A stretch of 21,224 nt of DNA from CAYLPU01 sp964385635 (GCA_964385635.1 CAYLPU010000089.1:1-21224), one strand, 5' to 3'. Positions 5,217 to 13,725 are shown, counted from the stretch's first letter. A program made the numbers and translations. The notes: a model not told the origin generated them from the letters alone.

Positions 5217-6911
5217 TCACCACTGCCAGCGGACAGCCGTCACTCCGCCCTCGTCGGTCAGTTGATGCACTTCGCCATCCGCGATGTCGATCAGGTACAG
5301 GTTGCCCTGGTAGACGACGATCAGCCGGTCACCCTCTGGCCCCCAGGCCATCTCTGGGTACTCCAGGCCGATCTCCTCTTCTGGTGGGAAAAGCGGTCTC
5401 CGGTCGGAACCGTCGCGGTCCATCAAGTACAGGGCGTAGCCGCTGGTGTAACTGGTGTATGGGCTGCGGGCGTGGCCGAAGACAATGTGATCTCCCTCCG
5501 GTGCGTAGGCGGGTGCCGCCCACATGCCAGCCTCGCTGGTCAATTCCGCCGTGATCATTCCGTCGGCGGCGAGCGCCCAAATGTCGAAGACGGGGCTGTC
5601 CTCCGGCGCTTCGCCTGTCGGGGCAGGGCCGTGCAACGTGGTGACGATGAACTTCCCCTCTGGCGACCAACTGACCGTCGGTGTCCAGACCCAGGGGGCG
5701 TAGGTGCGGTACGGCGGGAAGCGGGCCAGAGGGGTCTGCGCGCCACTGGCGGAGTTGATGACGCCAACCTCGTTGGCGCGGGCGTAGGCCAGGCTCCTCC
5801 CATCGGGGGACCATGCGTAGGTGGTGCCCCACCAGCCATAGGCCCCGCCAGCGCTGGGCTCGACGATGCGTCGCTCGCCTAACAATTGGCCATCGCTGGG
5901 GCGGAATCGGGCGATCCAGAGGTCGTTCTCCGCTTTCCAACCGGGACTGCCCTCGGCCTGTGTGCCGGTACTGTAGGCGATGCGGCAGCCAGTGCCGGTG
6001 GGAGTGATTTTACATTTGGGGTCCCAGTCAGCCCACAGGATGCTCTCGGCCTGCAGTTGCATTGGCTCGGCGTCGGCGGTGGCAGTCTCGATTATCCACA
6101 GGGTGTTGAGGGGAGCCGTCTCGCCCCCCCCTTCCTCCCCCCCATTGGGGGGGATAGAGGGGGTGACCTCCCCCCCATTGGGGGGGATAGAGGGGGGGGT
6201 AGAGGGGAGGGCGACGCGGGTGTGGAGCAGATAGGAGCCGTCGGACGAGAGAGCGAAGACACGGCCGTCCATATCTCCGGTATGCGTCAGCCGCCGTTGG
6301 TTGAGGCTGGTGGTCTGCATCACCCATCCGTTGTGGTTGGCGATGTAGGCCACGGTGCCGGTTATGGGCATGGGCTTGAGTTCCGCCTGTATGCCGATGA
6401 GGATGACTTCAGTGCGGGGTTCCTGGAGCGTGACTCGCTGCACGAGCTGCCGCTCGACCTCGACGCCATCCTCGACGGTGACGCGGTAGGTCAGTTCCTC
6501 GATCCCGGTGACGCCTGGCTCCAACAGGCGGGTCTCACCCTCAGGGATGGATGCGTCGTGCACGGTCCTTCGCTCGAAGGGGAGTTCGCGCTGCTCAGTC
6601 TCGGAGTATACCTCGACGCGGATGACGCGGACGGTCATTCCGTTCTCGATGAAGGTAGTCTCGACCGGTACCGCGCGGTCGTTTTCGTCGAGCGTGATGC
6701 TGGCCTCAGCCAACAGATCGCGGACGGTGAGGGCGTCGGTAGCGAGCGAGCGCGTCTCGCCGTCAGCGATGAGCGTGACGGTGTGGGAAGAACTATCGGG
6801 GACACACGCTGCCAGCGAGAGCAGGAGTAGCAGAAGAGATGCGTGAAACGTGAAACGCGAAACGTGAAACGTGATGTGTGATGCGTGATGTGTGAGGAAC
6901 CATTTGCCCAT
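5217..6911 (-). CDS. Lipoprotein with DUF348 (YabE-like), G5 and TolB-like beta-propeller domains
   Basis: A 564-residue predicted lipoprotein. The hydrophobic segment SLLLLLLSLAAC ends in a lipobox with Cys36. A DUF348 ubiquitin-like unit (about 42-83, LIADGETRSLATDALTVRDLL) and a G5 domain (about 98-174, ending RVTLQEPRTEVI) follow; both are found in cell-wall or peptidoglycan-associated proteins. From about 185 to the end come PD40/TolB-type propeller blades with repeated 'WSPDG', 'WSPEGK', 'YAPEGDHIVF' and 'WGPEGDRL' signatures. The first 22 residues (THHASHITFHVSRFTFHAS) are encoded by a dispersed 'gtgaaacgtgaaac' repeat. Residues 236-262 contain two PSIPPNGG units from another inserted repeat. 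The ATG has no Shine-Dalgarno, and a TATAAT lies only 10 bp upstream. The role is probably envelope-associated binding, with the propeller partner unknown. Confidence 0.82.
   Translation of the reverse strand: MGKWFLTHHASHITFHVSRFTFHASLLLLLLSLAACVPDSSSHTVTLIADGETRSLATDALTVRDLLAEASITLDENDRAVPVETTFIENGMTVRVIRVEVYSETEQRELPFERRTVHDASIPEGETRLLEPGVTGIEELTYRVTVEDGVEVERQLVQRVTLQEPRTEVILIGIQAELKPMPITGTVAYIANHNGWVMQTTSLNQRRLTHTGDMDGRVFALSSDGSYLLHTRVALPSTPPSIPPNGGEVTPSIPPNGGEEGGGETAPLNTLWIIETATADAEPMQLQAESILWADWDPKCKITPTGTGCRIAYSTGTQAEGSPGWKAENDLWIARFRPSDGQLLGERRIVEPSAGGAYGWWGTTYAWSPDGRSLAYARANEVGVINSASGAQTPLARFPPYRTYAPWVWTPTVSWSPEGKFIVTTLHGPAPTGEAPEDSPVFDIWALAADGMITAELTSEAGMWAAPAYAPEGDHIVFGHARSPYTSYTSGYALYLMDRDGSDRRPLFPPEEEIGLEYPEMAWGPEGDRLIVVYQGNLYLIDIADGEVHQLTDEGGVTAVRWQW
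6124..6207. repeat. C7/G7 palindromic repeat, two units, translated in frame
   Basis: Two copies of a unit containing CCCCCCCATTGGGGGGGATA with further C and G runs. On the minus strand the units read PSIPPNGGEVT and PSIPPNGGEEGGG in the lipoprotein gene. The same unit in the opposite orientation occurs at 11091-11125 inside the C25 peptidase gene. Confidence 0.75.
6840..6894. repeat. GTGAAAC/GTGATGC repeat cluster forming a signal-peptide n-region
   Basis: About seven near-tandem units ('cgtgaaa', 'cgcgaaa', 'gtgatgtgtgatgc'). Related to 1424-1452. It codes residues about 7-25 of the lipoprotein gene on the minus strand. Confidence 0.65.
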
Positions 6912-6921
6912 GGTAGGGTAG

Positions 6922-6927
6922 ATTATA
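6922..6927 (-). promoter_or_regulatory. Possible -10 element for a leaderless or near-leaderless lipoprotein mRNA
   Basis: TATAAT on the minus strand lies 10 bp upstream of the ATG, which has no Shine-Dalgarno. No convincing -35 hexamer is visible at the usual distance, so support is partial. Confidence 0.35.
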
Positions 6928-7005
6928 CCACTGGAGGCCGACCCATACGAGTCAGGCCTCAGACGCAGTTTATCATGGTTCTTGGCTCACCCCAGAGGAC
7001 GAAAA

Positions 7006-7125
7006 TGGTTCGTTCGGCAAGGTCTCCGACCGCAGCCGGGTGGGGCTCGGTCAGAGACGCTCGCCCAACGTCAGAGACCCTCGTCCAACTTCGTTCGGCA
7101 AGGTCTCCGACCGCAGCCGCTCAAC
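7006..7125. repeat. Dispersed GTTCGGCAAGGTCTCCGACC repeat, one long and one partial copy
   Basis: A stretch starting TTCGGCAAGGTCTCCGACCG appears at about 7013 and again at about 7094. The first copy continues through 'gggtggggctcggtcagaga' and two shorter 'cgcccaacgtcagagac'-like units. The same sequence occurs in reverse orientation at 14611-14731, upstream of the radical SAM gene. The 238-bp gap between the lipoprotein and peptidase genes holds this repeat and nothing else that can be recognised. Confidence 0.7.
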
Positions 7126-7149
7126 GGCGGGGACTGAACTGCGCTGGCG

Positions 7150-10100
7150 CTAGGGAGCGGCGAGGAGGCTCCGTATCAAGAGCGGCAGATGGATCTTGAA
7201 GCGTATGGACGTCTGCCCGCTGCTGACCTGCGAGAGGTTCCCCGCCCGGTCCACGACGCGGACGTAGACTTCACCGGAGGGTTGTAGCGTCCAGGGGATA
7301 TCGGTTATGGTGCCGGTGACCGCAAACTCTGAGAACTGCTCAAAGTCTGCGCTGTGACTGATTTGCACTTTGCTGACGCCACTGTTGTTATCGCTGGTCG
7401 TCACCCGCACGATGACATCCTGTCCCTCCATCGCGCCGGTGGTTTGAACCGTCTGGGTGATGATCTCTACCCGGGTCACCTGTGGCGGGTCAGGGTCGTA
7501 GATGATGTCGTCTTGGATCGGCCCGTACTGTCCTCCGCTCTTGTCGCGGAACTTGGCGTATACCGTTCGCGGCATGCGCAGGTCGCCGTAGGTTGCCAGA
7601 ACCCAGTCGGCGTAGGTGGGGGTCTCTGGATTGACGGGAATCCAACCGGTCGTATCACCGGCTGGGCCAAATCCACCGTCGTTGCTGATCTTGACGTGTG
7701 TGATGTCGTCGTCCGCATTCCACGAAAAACGGAGCGTGACGGTCTGGACATTGGTGTACAGAGCGCCCTCATTGACGGTCAGCCCGTAGCCCGGGTTGTA
7801 GGTCGATCTGGTCTCCAGCAGTACCACGTGGCCCAGCCCGTCGTCGAGGTGGGCTACGTTGGTGATTGGTGTACCTACCGGTGCAGCCTGTACCTCGACC
7901 GCGAACTGGAGGACGACCGGGGTGCCCGAGATGACCTGGCCTGACCAGTGAAGTTGTCCATTTATCAGCGTCACCGGAGTGGTGTCGCCGGCCTGGGCGC
8001 TGCCAGGGATGTAGGTCGTGTGCATCGGGATCGGGTCAGTCAGGATAACTGCCGCCGCCACTGCGCTGCTGTTGCGCAGGAAAAGCGTGTATGTCAGTGT
8101 GTCACCGTTCTCCACGCTGGTCAGATTGACCGACTTGTACGACCCCGACAGGTCGGGTTGCTCAGAGGCTGGCTGCAGTACCTCCACGACCATCGTGTCG
8201 CTGCCTTGGGCGCAATCGTTGGTCACCGTCACGCCCACCGTATAGGTACCGGCGGTGTCAAAGGTGTGCTCAAAGGTGCTCCTGTTCGCGCCCACCGACG
8301 TGCCATTCAGCGTCCAGGTGTGGGTGAAAGGCGTGGTTCCGTCTGCGTCTGCCGTGAAGCGCACGCTGTTGCCGGTGAACAGGTCGCCGGCCGGCGTGCG
8401 GCTGATTTGGACTTCAGAGATCGGGTCGCAGCGTGGGATCACGGTCATGGTCACGGACGCGTTCACAGTGGGACTGTCGGGGTCATTGCTGTGGACGCGC
8501 AGGCCAGCCCAGTAGATGCCGGGCTCGTCAACCTGCGAACCGTCGAGCGTTATGGTGACGGGCGTCGCGCTGTGGGCCGGCACCGTGCCCGTGATCGGCT
8601 CCTCGGAGAGCCAGGGGACGTCCACGGCAGCGCAAGGGGGCGCGCCGGGATACTGGAAGCAGACTGCCAGGCTGTCCTGCAGCGAGCCGGCCGTGTTGCA
8701 ACTCCCGTAGGTCAGGCCGTCGGTGCCGCTTCCATTCTCAATACCGGTCGTGGAACCGCTGCCCTCCTCAGCGCCAGCGTCCTCGAACTGGATCAAGACA
8801 TTGCCGTTCTCGAACAGGATGGCCTCGAAGGTGCCGGCAATGGCCCCGCCACCCGGATAGTGGTGGTAGTTTTCATACTGCACCACCAGGCAGGCCCCAT
8901 CGCTGTAGGGGCAGGAGGGAAAGGTCCGGTAGTAGACCTGGTCGCCTGTATCGCCAGGGTCCATATCGTCCCACATCAGCCCGATGAGATTGTGCGGCGC
9001 GTTGGTGCTGGGCAGAGGACAATCGTTACCCCAGTCTGACGAGCCAGACCCGAAGGAGAGGAAACCGTTGCTGCTGATGTAGAACTGGGTCTGATCAGTA
9101 CCGTAGAAGGGGAAATCAAAGCCGACAGCATAAGGCCCTGCGTAGCCATCATCTCCCAACGAAACCGATGTACCGGTGGCCGAGATGTCCACGAAATCGA
9201 ACTCGGGGCCGCCCGGCTCATTTGAGTCTTGGTACGTATAGCCGAAATCATCTGGCCCGCCGCTGCCCAGAGACAGCCCTGTGGGTGTGAAGTCCCCCTC
9301 AATCTCAAACAACTCGAACTCCAGGGCCCCCGGGCCAGCGTTGGAGATGAGCAGCGTTCGCGTGATTGTCTCGCCCCAATCGAGTGTTTCATCGAAGGAA
9401 GTGGGGGCGACCCCAATCTGCGGTTCACTGTGTGCTTCCACCCGGAAGGTGTCGCTCCAGGTTTCCACCGTCTCAGTGCCGTCTATCGTACCGCTGATGT
9501 CGAGGGTGAACGTGATCTGATGGTCGTCGGGGCAGGTGAGGTTCACGGAGAACACGTAAGGCGCAGTGCTGGTGCCGCTCCCCCTCGCGGCAATGTCGCC
9601 ATAACTCGCCAGAGCGTTGGTGATTGTGATGTAGGTGCTGGCGGTCGAGAGCGACGCCGTGACGGTGGTCACTTTCGTCTGGCTGGAGTTGAACAGCGTC
9701 ACAGGCATCTCGATCGTTTCCCCCGCCTCCACCCGCCCGTTGTTGTTCCCGCTGCTCCCGCCGCTGTTGTCATCGTCCACAGTGTGGCTCTGGTATATGA
9801 TGCCGGTACCTGTCTTTATCACCAACTCGGGGTCGCCAAACAGGTTCAGTTCATAGTAGACCCAGCGCATGACCCAGGTGAAGCCGCCCTGGCCGACGAC
9901 GCCATAAGTGTCTTCCTTCGAGTCCTGGTTGGCGTGACCGATGTTGAGGATGTTCTCCCCCAGGACGGCGTCCCAGAATTGGCGATCGTAGTATTGGGAG
10001 GCCCCCAGATGGGGGTTTAACCCGTTTCCCCACCCATACCGGGAATTGCCGATGAAGGCCACTGCGCCATGATTCCCATTCGTGAGGTGCTCGCTGATGG

Positions 10101-11796
10101 AGTCGGAGGTGAGGTAGCCGCCGGAACCGTAGGGCAGGGGCGCATCGCGGTTGTCGAAGGCCCCGTCGTAGCAGCCCTGGCTGTAGCCGATGAAGTAGTG
10201 TTCATTGGTCAGGCTGTTGTCCACGTCGGCGTTGTGCATCTTCATCACGTAGGTCACGCTGGCGTGCCCCATGTGGTTGATCAGGTGGGCCGGGCTGTTG
10301 ATCACGTCAATGATCGCGGATTTGGGCCAATCGTTGCCGGCGTAGTCCCTGTCGTACAGTGTTTGCGTGTCAAAAAAGGCCGCGCAGGGCGAATCCTCAA
10401 AGCCGACCGTCGTATAGCCAGCCGCGCTCGATCCCTCTTTGATGTCATCCTTGCGGTCGCCGCCCCACGGCGCTGACCATCCCAGGTCCTCTCCCACCAT
10501 CCAAACGTTTCGCAGATAGGCGGTGTCCTCGTCCTCGTAGGCCAGTGTCTTGCGGACGAAGTTGGCCAGTTCCTCCGCCGAGTCCACAGCGGCTCTCCCC
10601 ACGTAGACCTCGGCGTACAGGTCCACCTCTCCACCGTCCGGGCCGTCGTTCGGCTCACCGTACTTGCCGTCCTCGTCGTGATCGAAGGTCCCGTCCAGGC
10701 AGGCGTAGTACATATCGGCGGGGATATCGTCGTCAATCTCAACGCTGACGCTGGCGAATCCCCGATGGGGGATAATCCCGTCTCCGCTCTCCCCGCCCAC
10801 GTCTCCCCCATCGCCATCGCCGCCGAGCAGGATGTACTCGGTGCCCCAGGTCTGATAAGCGTCGAGGATGAAGTTGCGTATCTTGGTCTGGAGGTCATGG
10901 CCGCCATCGGGGCGCAATCCACTGTAGGTGGCGGAGATCCACTCTGTGGTGGCGATGACGGTGCTGATTCCCCGCGCCTCCTTGGCCGCGGCCAGGGCCT
11001 GGAAATTGTGCTGGACTGGTGCGTTCATCAGATTTTCGTTGGTAATGATCACGTAGTCGTATGACGTGTCTGGATCCAGGAGAGGTGCCACAATCCCCCC
11101 CAATGGGGGGGAGGAAGGGGGGGGTGAACTGGGATAACCCTTCGTTGCCCCAGGATTGTCCACGATGGCCTGTATCTCTTCCTTATCGGCCGCCCACTGC
11201 TGGGGCTGGTATCTCAGCATCTCGTCCAGTTTGGTGGAGGCTGGCTTGGTGCTTACCTGCAGAGTCATACTCGCACAGTAGGAGAGACTGCCCTCCTGCG
11301 GGACATACTGTACGGGGTAGAGAGTGAGGGCGAGGATCTGATACCCTTTTTTCGTCTGGATCGAGGACGCGGAGTGTAGTACGCCGGGGAAGGGCTTCGA
11401 CGAGTCGTAGATCGCAGGGGATGGCAGGGTGGGCAGCACCTGGCCTTTGTAACTCAACGGAAGCGGCTCTTGACCTGGCTCAATGACGTAAGAGCCTTCC
11501 AGCGTTATCTGTGTATCGCAGATGACTTTAATGTCGCTCACCTGCTGGCCATAGGGGACGAGGACTCTGGCTGCCTTGATGGGCAAGCGGGGGTCGCCGG
11601 CCTGGTCGAGGTTGGCCAATCCCTCAATGGTTACTGAATGATACTTGCCTGTCTGGACAATCTCGGGCGCGGCGAAGTCGTATTGCAAGGTGATGGGGCT
11701 ATCCGCTTCCGCGATGTCCTGCGAGAGGAGAGCCAATGGAAGGACGGCGGAGCAGAGTAGCAGAAGACGCAAGATTGAACGATCGAGAGAATTCAT
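7150..11796 (-). CDS. Secreted peptidase family C25 (gingipain-like) multidomain cysteine protease
   Basis: A 1548-residue protein. Signal peptide (about 1-32), then a C25-type propeptide (about 36-185; e.g. GDPRLPIKAARVLVPYG). The catalytic domain (about 245-665) opens with YDYVIITNENLM; the likely dyad is His511 (NHMGHAS) and Cys542 (SQGCYDGAF), followed by GAVAFIGNSRYGWG and the typical closing LFGDPEL. After it come a beta-sandwich (about 675-785), a spacer with an ASH-like strand pattern (about 795-825), a large beta domain with GFDFPFYG and YISSNGFLSFG (about 865-1050), an Ig-like segment (1055-1120), a PKD domain (about 1128-1206, FDTAGTYTVGVTVTN), a DUF11 domain (about 1215-1320) and Ig-like units to the end. 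The tail IHLPLLIR resembles that of other secreted proteins of this lineage. Residues 222-234 (PSSPPPSSPPLGG) are repeat-derived and lie between propeptide and catalytic domain, where processing is expected. Extracellular or surface proteolysis is likely; specificity is unknown. Confidence 0.88.
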   Translation of the reverse strand: MNSLDRSILRLLLLCSAVLPLALLSQDIAEADSPITLQYDFAAPEIVQTGKYHSVTIEGLANLDQAGDPRLPIKAARVLVPYGQQVSDIKVICDTQITLEGSYVIEPGQEPLPLSYKGQVLPTLPSPAIYDSSKPFPGVLHSASSIQTKKGYQILALTLYPVQYVPQEGSLSYCASMTLQVSTKPASTKLDEMLRYQPQQWAADKEEIQAIVDNPGATKGYPSSPPPSSPPLGGIVAPLLDPDTSYDYVIITNENLMNAPVQHNFQALAAAKEARGISTVIATTEWISATYSGLRPDGGHDLQTKIRNFILDAYQTWGTEYILLGGDGDGGDVGGESGDGIIPHRGFASVSVEIDDDIPADMYYACLDGTFDHDEDGKYGEPNDGPDGGEVDLYAEVYVGRAAVDSAEELANFVRKTLAYEDEDTAYLRNVWMVGEDLGWSAPWGGDRKDDIKEGSSAAGYTTVGFEDSPCAAFFDTQTLYDRDYAGNDWPKSAIIDVINSPAHLINHMGHASVTYVMKMHNADVDNSLTNEHYFIGYSQGCYDGAFDNRDAPLPYGSGGYLTSDSISEHLTNGNHGAVAFIGNSRYGWGNGLNPHLGASQYYDRQFWDAVLGENILNIGHANQDSKEDTYGVVGQGGFTWVMRWVYYELNLFGDPELVIKTGTGIIYQSHTVDDDNSGGSSGNNNGRVEAGETIEMPVTLFNSSQTKVTTVTASLSTASTYITITNALASYGDIAARGSGTSTAPYVFSVNLTCPDDHQITFTLDISGTIDGTETVETWSDTFRVEAHSEPQIGVAPTSFDETLDWGETITRTLLISNAGPGALEFELFEIEGDFTPTGLSLGSGGPDDFGYTYQDSNEPGGPEFDFVDISATGTSVSLGDDGYAGPYAVGFDFPFYGTDQTQFYISSNGFLSFGSGSSDWGNDCPLPSTNAPHNLIGLMWDDMDPGDTGDQVYYRTFPSCPYSDGACLVVQYENYHHYPGGGAIAGTFEAILFENGNVLIQFEDAGAEEGSGSTTGIENGSGTDGLTYGSCNTAGSLQDSLAVCFQYPGAPPCAAVDVPWLSEEPITGTVPAHSATPVTITLDGSQVDEPGIYWAGLRVHSNDPDSPTVNASVTMTVIPRCDPISEVQISRTPAGDLFTGNSVRFTADADGTTPFTHTWTLNGTSVGANRSTFEHTFDTAGTYTVGVTVTNDCAQGSDTMVVEVLQPASEQPDLSGSYKSVNLTSVENGDTLTYTLFLRNSSAVAAAVILTDPIPMHTTYIPGSAQAGDTTPVTLINGQLHWSGQVISGTPVVLQFAVEVQAAPVGTPITNVAHLDDGLGHVVLLETRSTYNPGYGLTVNEGALYTNVQTVTLRFSWNADDDITHVKISNDGGFGPAGDTTGWIPVNPETPTYADWVLATYGDLRMPRTVYAKFRDKSGGQYGPIQDDIIYDPDPPQVTRVEIITQTVQTTGAMEGQDVIVRVTTSDNNSGVSKVQISHSADFEQFSEFAVTGTITDIPWTLQPSGEVYVRVVDRAGNLSQVSSGQTSIRFKIHLPLLIRSLLAAP
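11091..11125. repeat. C7/G7 palindromic repeat translated in the C25 peptidase gene
   Basis: AATCCCCCCCAATGGGGGGG followed by AGGAAGGGGGGGG. It is the same unit as at 6124-6207 but in the other orientation relative to the host reading frame, here giving PPPSSPPLGGI. Confidence 0.7.
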
Positions 11797-11822
11797 ACGC
11801 TTTATACGCCTTGCTCGAATCC

Positions 11823-11851
11823 ATTGTAGCGAGTCTTAGCGCGGGAGTCAA
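11823..11851 (-). promoter_or_regulatory. Sigma70-type promoter of the C25 peptidase gene
   Basis: On the minus strand TTGACT (11846-11851), a 17-bp spacer and TACAAT (11823-11828). The expected start point leaves a leader of roughly 20 nt before the ATG at 11796. Only a weak AAGG serves as ribosome site. Confidence 0.65.
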
Positions 11852-11887
11852 TTGGTAGTTGTACGGATTCGGCAGATGTTACTGCCG

Positions 11888-12685
11888 CTACTCGCTCATT
11901 TTTTGGAACTCCGCTGCCATCTCAGCCAGATACACGATAGATCCAATGGGATGTGCGCCCAGTAGCAGCCGGTTGCGCCGTGGACTGGCCGCGCCAGCCA
12001 TCCCCACGACCTGGCCGGTATGCTGGCTGACAAACGGCGACCCGCTCATCATGCTTGGATTGAACATATCATCCATCAACACCCACACGGCTGTATCGCT
12101 GACTGATTGAACCGTCCCATCCAGGATACGCTGGCCGCCGTGGTCATCTCCCAGACCACTGAACAGCGACACTCGCTCGCCAGGCTGCGGCGCGCCGCGT
12201 GGGTCTGGTATGAGGCCCAGGGCTGGATCAAGCGGCTGGGTGGGCTGCAGCAACACGTAATCCACCGTAAAGTCGCCGCCCGTCCGGGGCCGGCCAGGCT
12301 GCCCTCGCAGCGTGTCGAACTCGGCCACGAAATCCGTCTGTCCGGCCACGCGCAGCGCGATTCGTTCGAGTGGACGATTGGAGTCGCCGAACGACACACT
12401 GTGTGCTGTCGTCACTCCCACGATCTCGCCGTCGCTCAACAGGATCAGGAACCCGCTCCCTGCCAGACCATAAGGTTCGCCTCGATATCGCACCCACTCC
12501 TGAAACCCGGCCGGCCCTGCCGGTAGCGCGCCGCGCGGCGCGAGGATGGTCGGGGGCGGTGGGGTGGGGCCAGGCGGCGGGCCGATCCCCGTTTGTCTCA
12601 CCATCAGGACGAGGCCCACAGCCGTAGCGATCACTGCTACCGGCAGCGCCAGGAGCACCCCTCGGATGACGAACTTTGTGTTCAC
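11888..12685 (-). CDS. Membrane-anchored trypsin-like (S1 family) serine protease
   Basis: A 265-residue protein when started at the GTG at 12685. The frame is open further upstream, but there it only runs antisense-like through panE. An N-terminal anchor (about 5-27, VIRGVLLALPVAVIATAVGLVLM) and a Pro-rich linker precede a chymotrypsin-fold domain. The expected triad is visible: His in GVTTAHSVSF, Asp in FTVDYVLLQP and Ser in MMSGSPFVS, the last resembling the GxSGSP form used by Deg/trypsin-like enzymes. The GDSGGP-type loop is modified to MSGSP, and the 265-residue length is compact. The gene starts 25 bp after panE ends, with only a weak ribosome site, so it is probably expressed from the panE transcript. 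It probably acts outside the cytoplasmic membrane. Substrate unknown. Confidence 0.72.
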   Translation of the reverse strand: MNTKFVIRGVLLALPVAVIATAVGLVLMVRQTGIGPPPGPTPPPPTILAPRGALPAGPAGFQEWVRYRGEPYGLAGSGFLILLSDGEIVGVTTAHSVSFGDSNRPLERIALRVAGQTDFVAEFDTLRGQPGRPRTGGDFTVDYVLLQPTQPLDPALGLIPDPRGAPQPGERVSLFSGLGDDHGGQRILDGTVQSVSDTAVWVLMDDMFNPSMMSGSPFVSQHTGQVVGMAGAASPRRNRLLLGAHPIGSIVYLAEMAAEFQKMSE

Positions 12686-12710
12686 GTTGTTTCTAAGGTA
12701 AAGTAGGGGC

Positions 12711-13652
12711 TCAAAGCGCGAACTGCACCTGGCCCCGTGCTCGCTGCTCCAGCGGCAGCAGGCTGTGATAGATGAAGGTGTGCAGCGGGGTGGCCACTCC
12801 CACCTCCTGGCCCAGGCGCACCACCACCCCGTTCTGCGCTTCGAGTTCCGAGGGTCTTCCCTCCATAATGTCCCGCTGCATCGAGGCTGTTCCACCCGGC
12901 GGCAGGCTATTGATAAAAGCCATGGTCTGGCGGATGGTTTCCTCTGGCAGCCCGATCTCCCGCGCCCACGCCAGGGCCAGAATCTCGTGCATAGCCTGTT
13001 CCAGCATCTGGCGTGTCTCGGGCAGGCTGCGCAGCACCCCGGCCGGTGCGCGAGTCACTGCGCCCACTCCGCTGAACGAGGCGATGAACAGGAACTTCTT
13101 CCACGTGGCGACCTGAATGTCCGGCGGAATTTCGGCTGTCACCCCTGCCTGTGTGAAAGCCTCCCGCAGTCTTTCGGCTCGTTCGCTGGGACGGTTGTCT
13201 AACTCGCCCAGGGCGACGTAGGGCTCCAGCCCGGTGTGGCGGACGTGACCCGGTTCCACGACGAAACTGACGATTCTGCATAGACCGCCCAACACGTGCT
13301 CGGCGCCCAGCACCGCCGCCAACTGAGATGGCGCTTCCACCCCGTTCTGCAGCGGCACCACGAACGTCTCCGGCCCGACCAGCGGGCGCATTGCCTGCGC
13401 CGCCTCCGTCACCTGCCAGGCCTTCACTCCCACCAGGACCGCGTCCACGACCCCCACCTGCGCCGGATCGTCGGTCGCCTGCACGGGCCGGACCACAAAG
13501 TCGCCCTTGATGCTATCCACCCGCAGGCCCCGGTCGCGCAGAGCCCGCAACTGCTCCCCGCGGGCGATGAACGTGACCTCCTCTCCAGCCTGGGCCAGCC
13601 GTCCGCCAAAGTAGCCACCCACGGCACCTGTGCCAAATACCGCTATGTGCAT
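12711..13652 (-). CDS. panE: 2-dehydropantoate 2-reductase (ketopantoate reductase)
   Basis: A 313-residue NADPH-dependent reductase of the ApbA/PanE family, converting 2-dehydropantoate to pantoate in pantothenate/CoA synthesis. The Rossmann motif GTGAVG sits at residues 7-12. LQNG (101-104), WKKF with the conserved catalytic Lys (about 186) and the C-terminal RPSELEAQNG block with Glu269 match the family. Length is normal. GAGGAGA upstream of the ATG supports the start. The region just upstream holds only repeats. No other pantothenate genes are nearby. Family members also include look-alike reductases acting on other 2-oxoacids, so the exact substrate is likely but not proven. Confidence 0.87.
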   Translation of the reverse strand: MHIAVFGTGAVGGYFGGRLAQAGEEVTFIARGEQLRALRDRGLRVDSIKGDFVVRPVQATDDPAQVGVVDAVLVGVKAWQVTEAAQAMRPLVGPETFVVPLQNGVEAPSQLAAVLGAEHVLGGLCRIVSFVVEPGHVRHTGLEPYVALGELDNRPSERAERLREAFTQAGVTAEIPPDIQVATWKKFLFIASFSGVGAVTRAPAGVLRSLPETRQMLEQAMHEILALAWAREIGLPEETIRQTMAFINSLPPGGTASMQRDIMEGRPSELEAQNGVVVRLGQEVGVATPLHTFIYHSLLPLEQRARGQVQFAL

Positions 13653-13675
13653 GAGAATCTCCTCAATGGTTGATC

Positions 13676-13702
13676 GTCATTCTGAGCGTAGCGAAGAATC
13701 TC
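13676..13702. repeat. Partial copy of a 'gtcattctgagcgtagcgaa' dispersed repeat
   Basis: The sequence starting GTCATTCTGAGCGTAGCGAA matches by eye a dispersed repeat seen in many bacterial genomes. Only one short copy is present here, just upstream of panE, within the 371-bp repeat-rich gap 13653-14023. Confidence 0.45.
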
Positions 13703-13725
13703 CGTATCCGTTCAGGGGGTAGATC

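Noticed and set aside
5886..6830. 314-codon plus-strand frame opposite the lipoprotein gene
   Set aside because: A mirror frame of biased codons (Gly/Asp/Val-rich) with no motif. The minus-strand frame has lipobox, G5 and propeller signatures.
7948..9039. 363-codon plus-strand frame opposite the C25 peptidase
   Set aside because: Arg/His/Val-rich antisense shadow. The opposite strand carries PKD and DUF11 domains in one uninterrupted 1548-codon frame.
12686..12895. Upstream extension of the serine protease frame
   Set aside because: These 70 codons run through the 3' end of panE in another frame, give Arg/Trp-rich non-family sequence, and precede the membrane anchor that starts naturally at GTG 12685.
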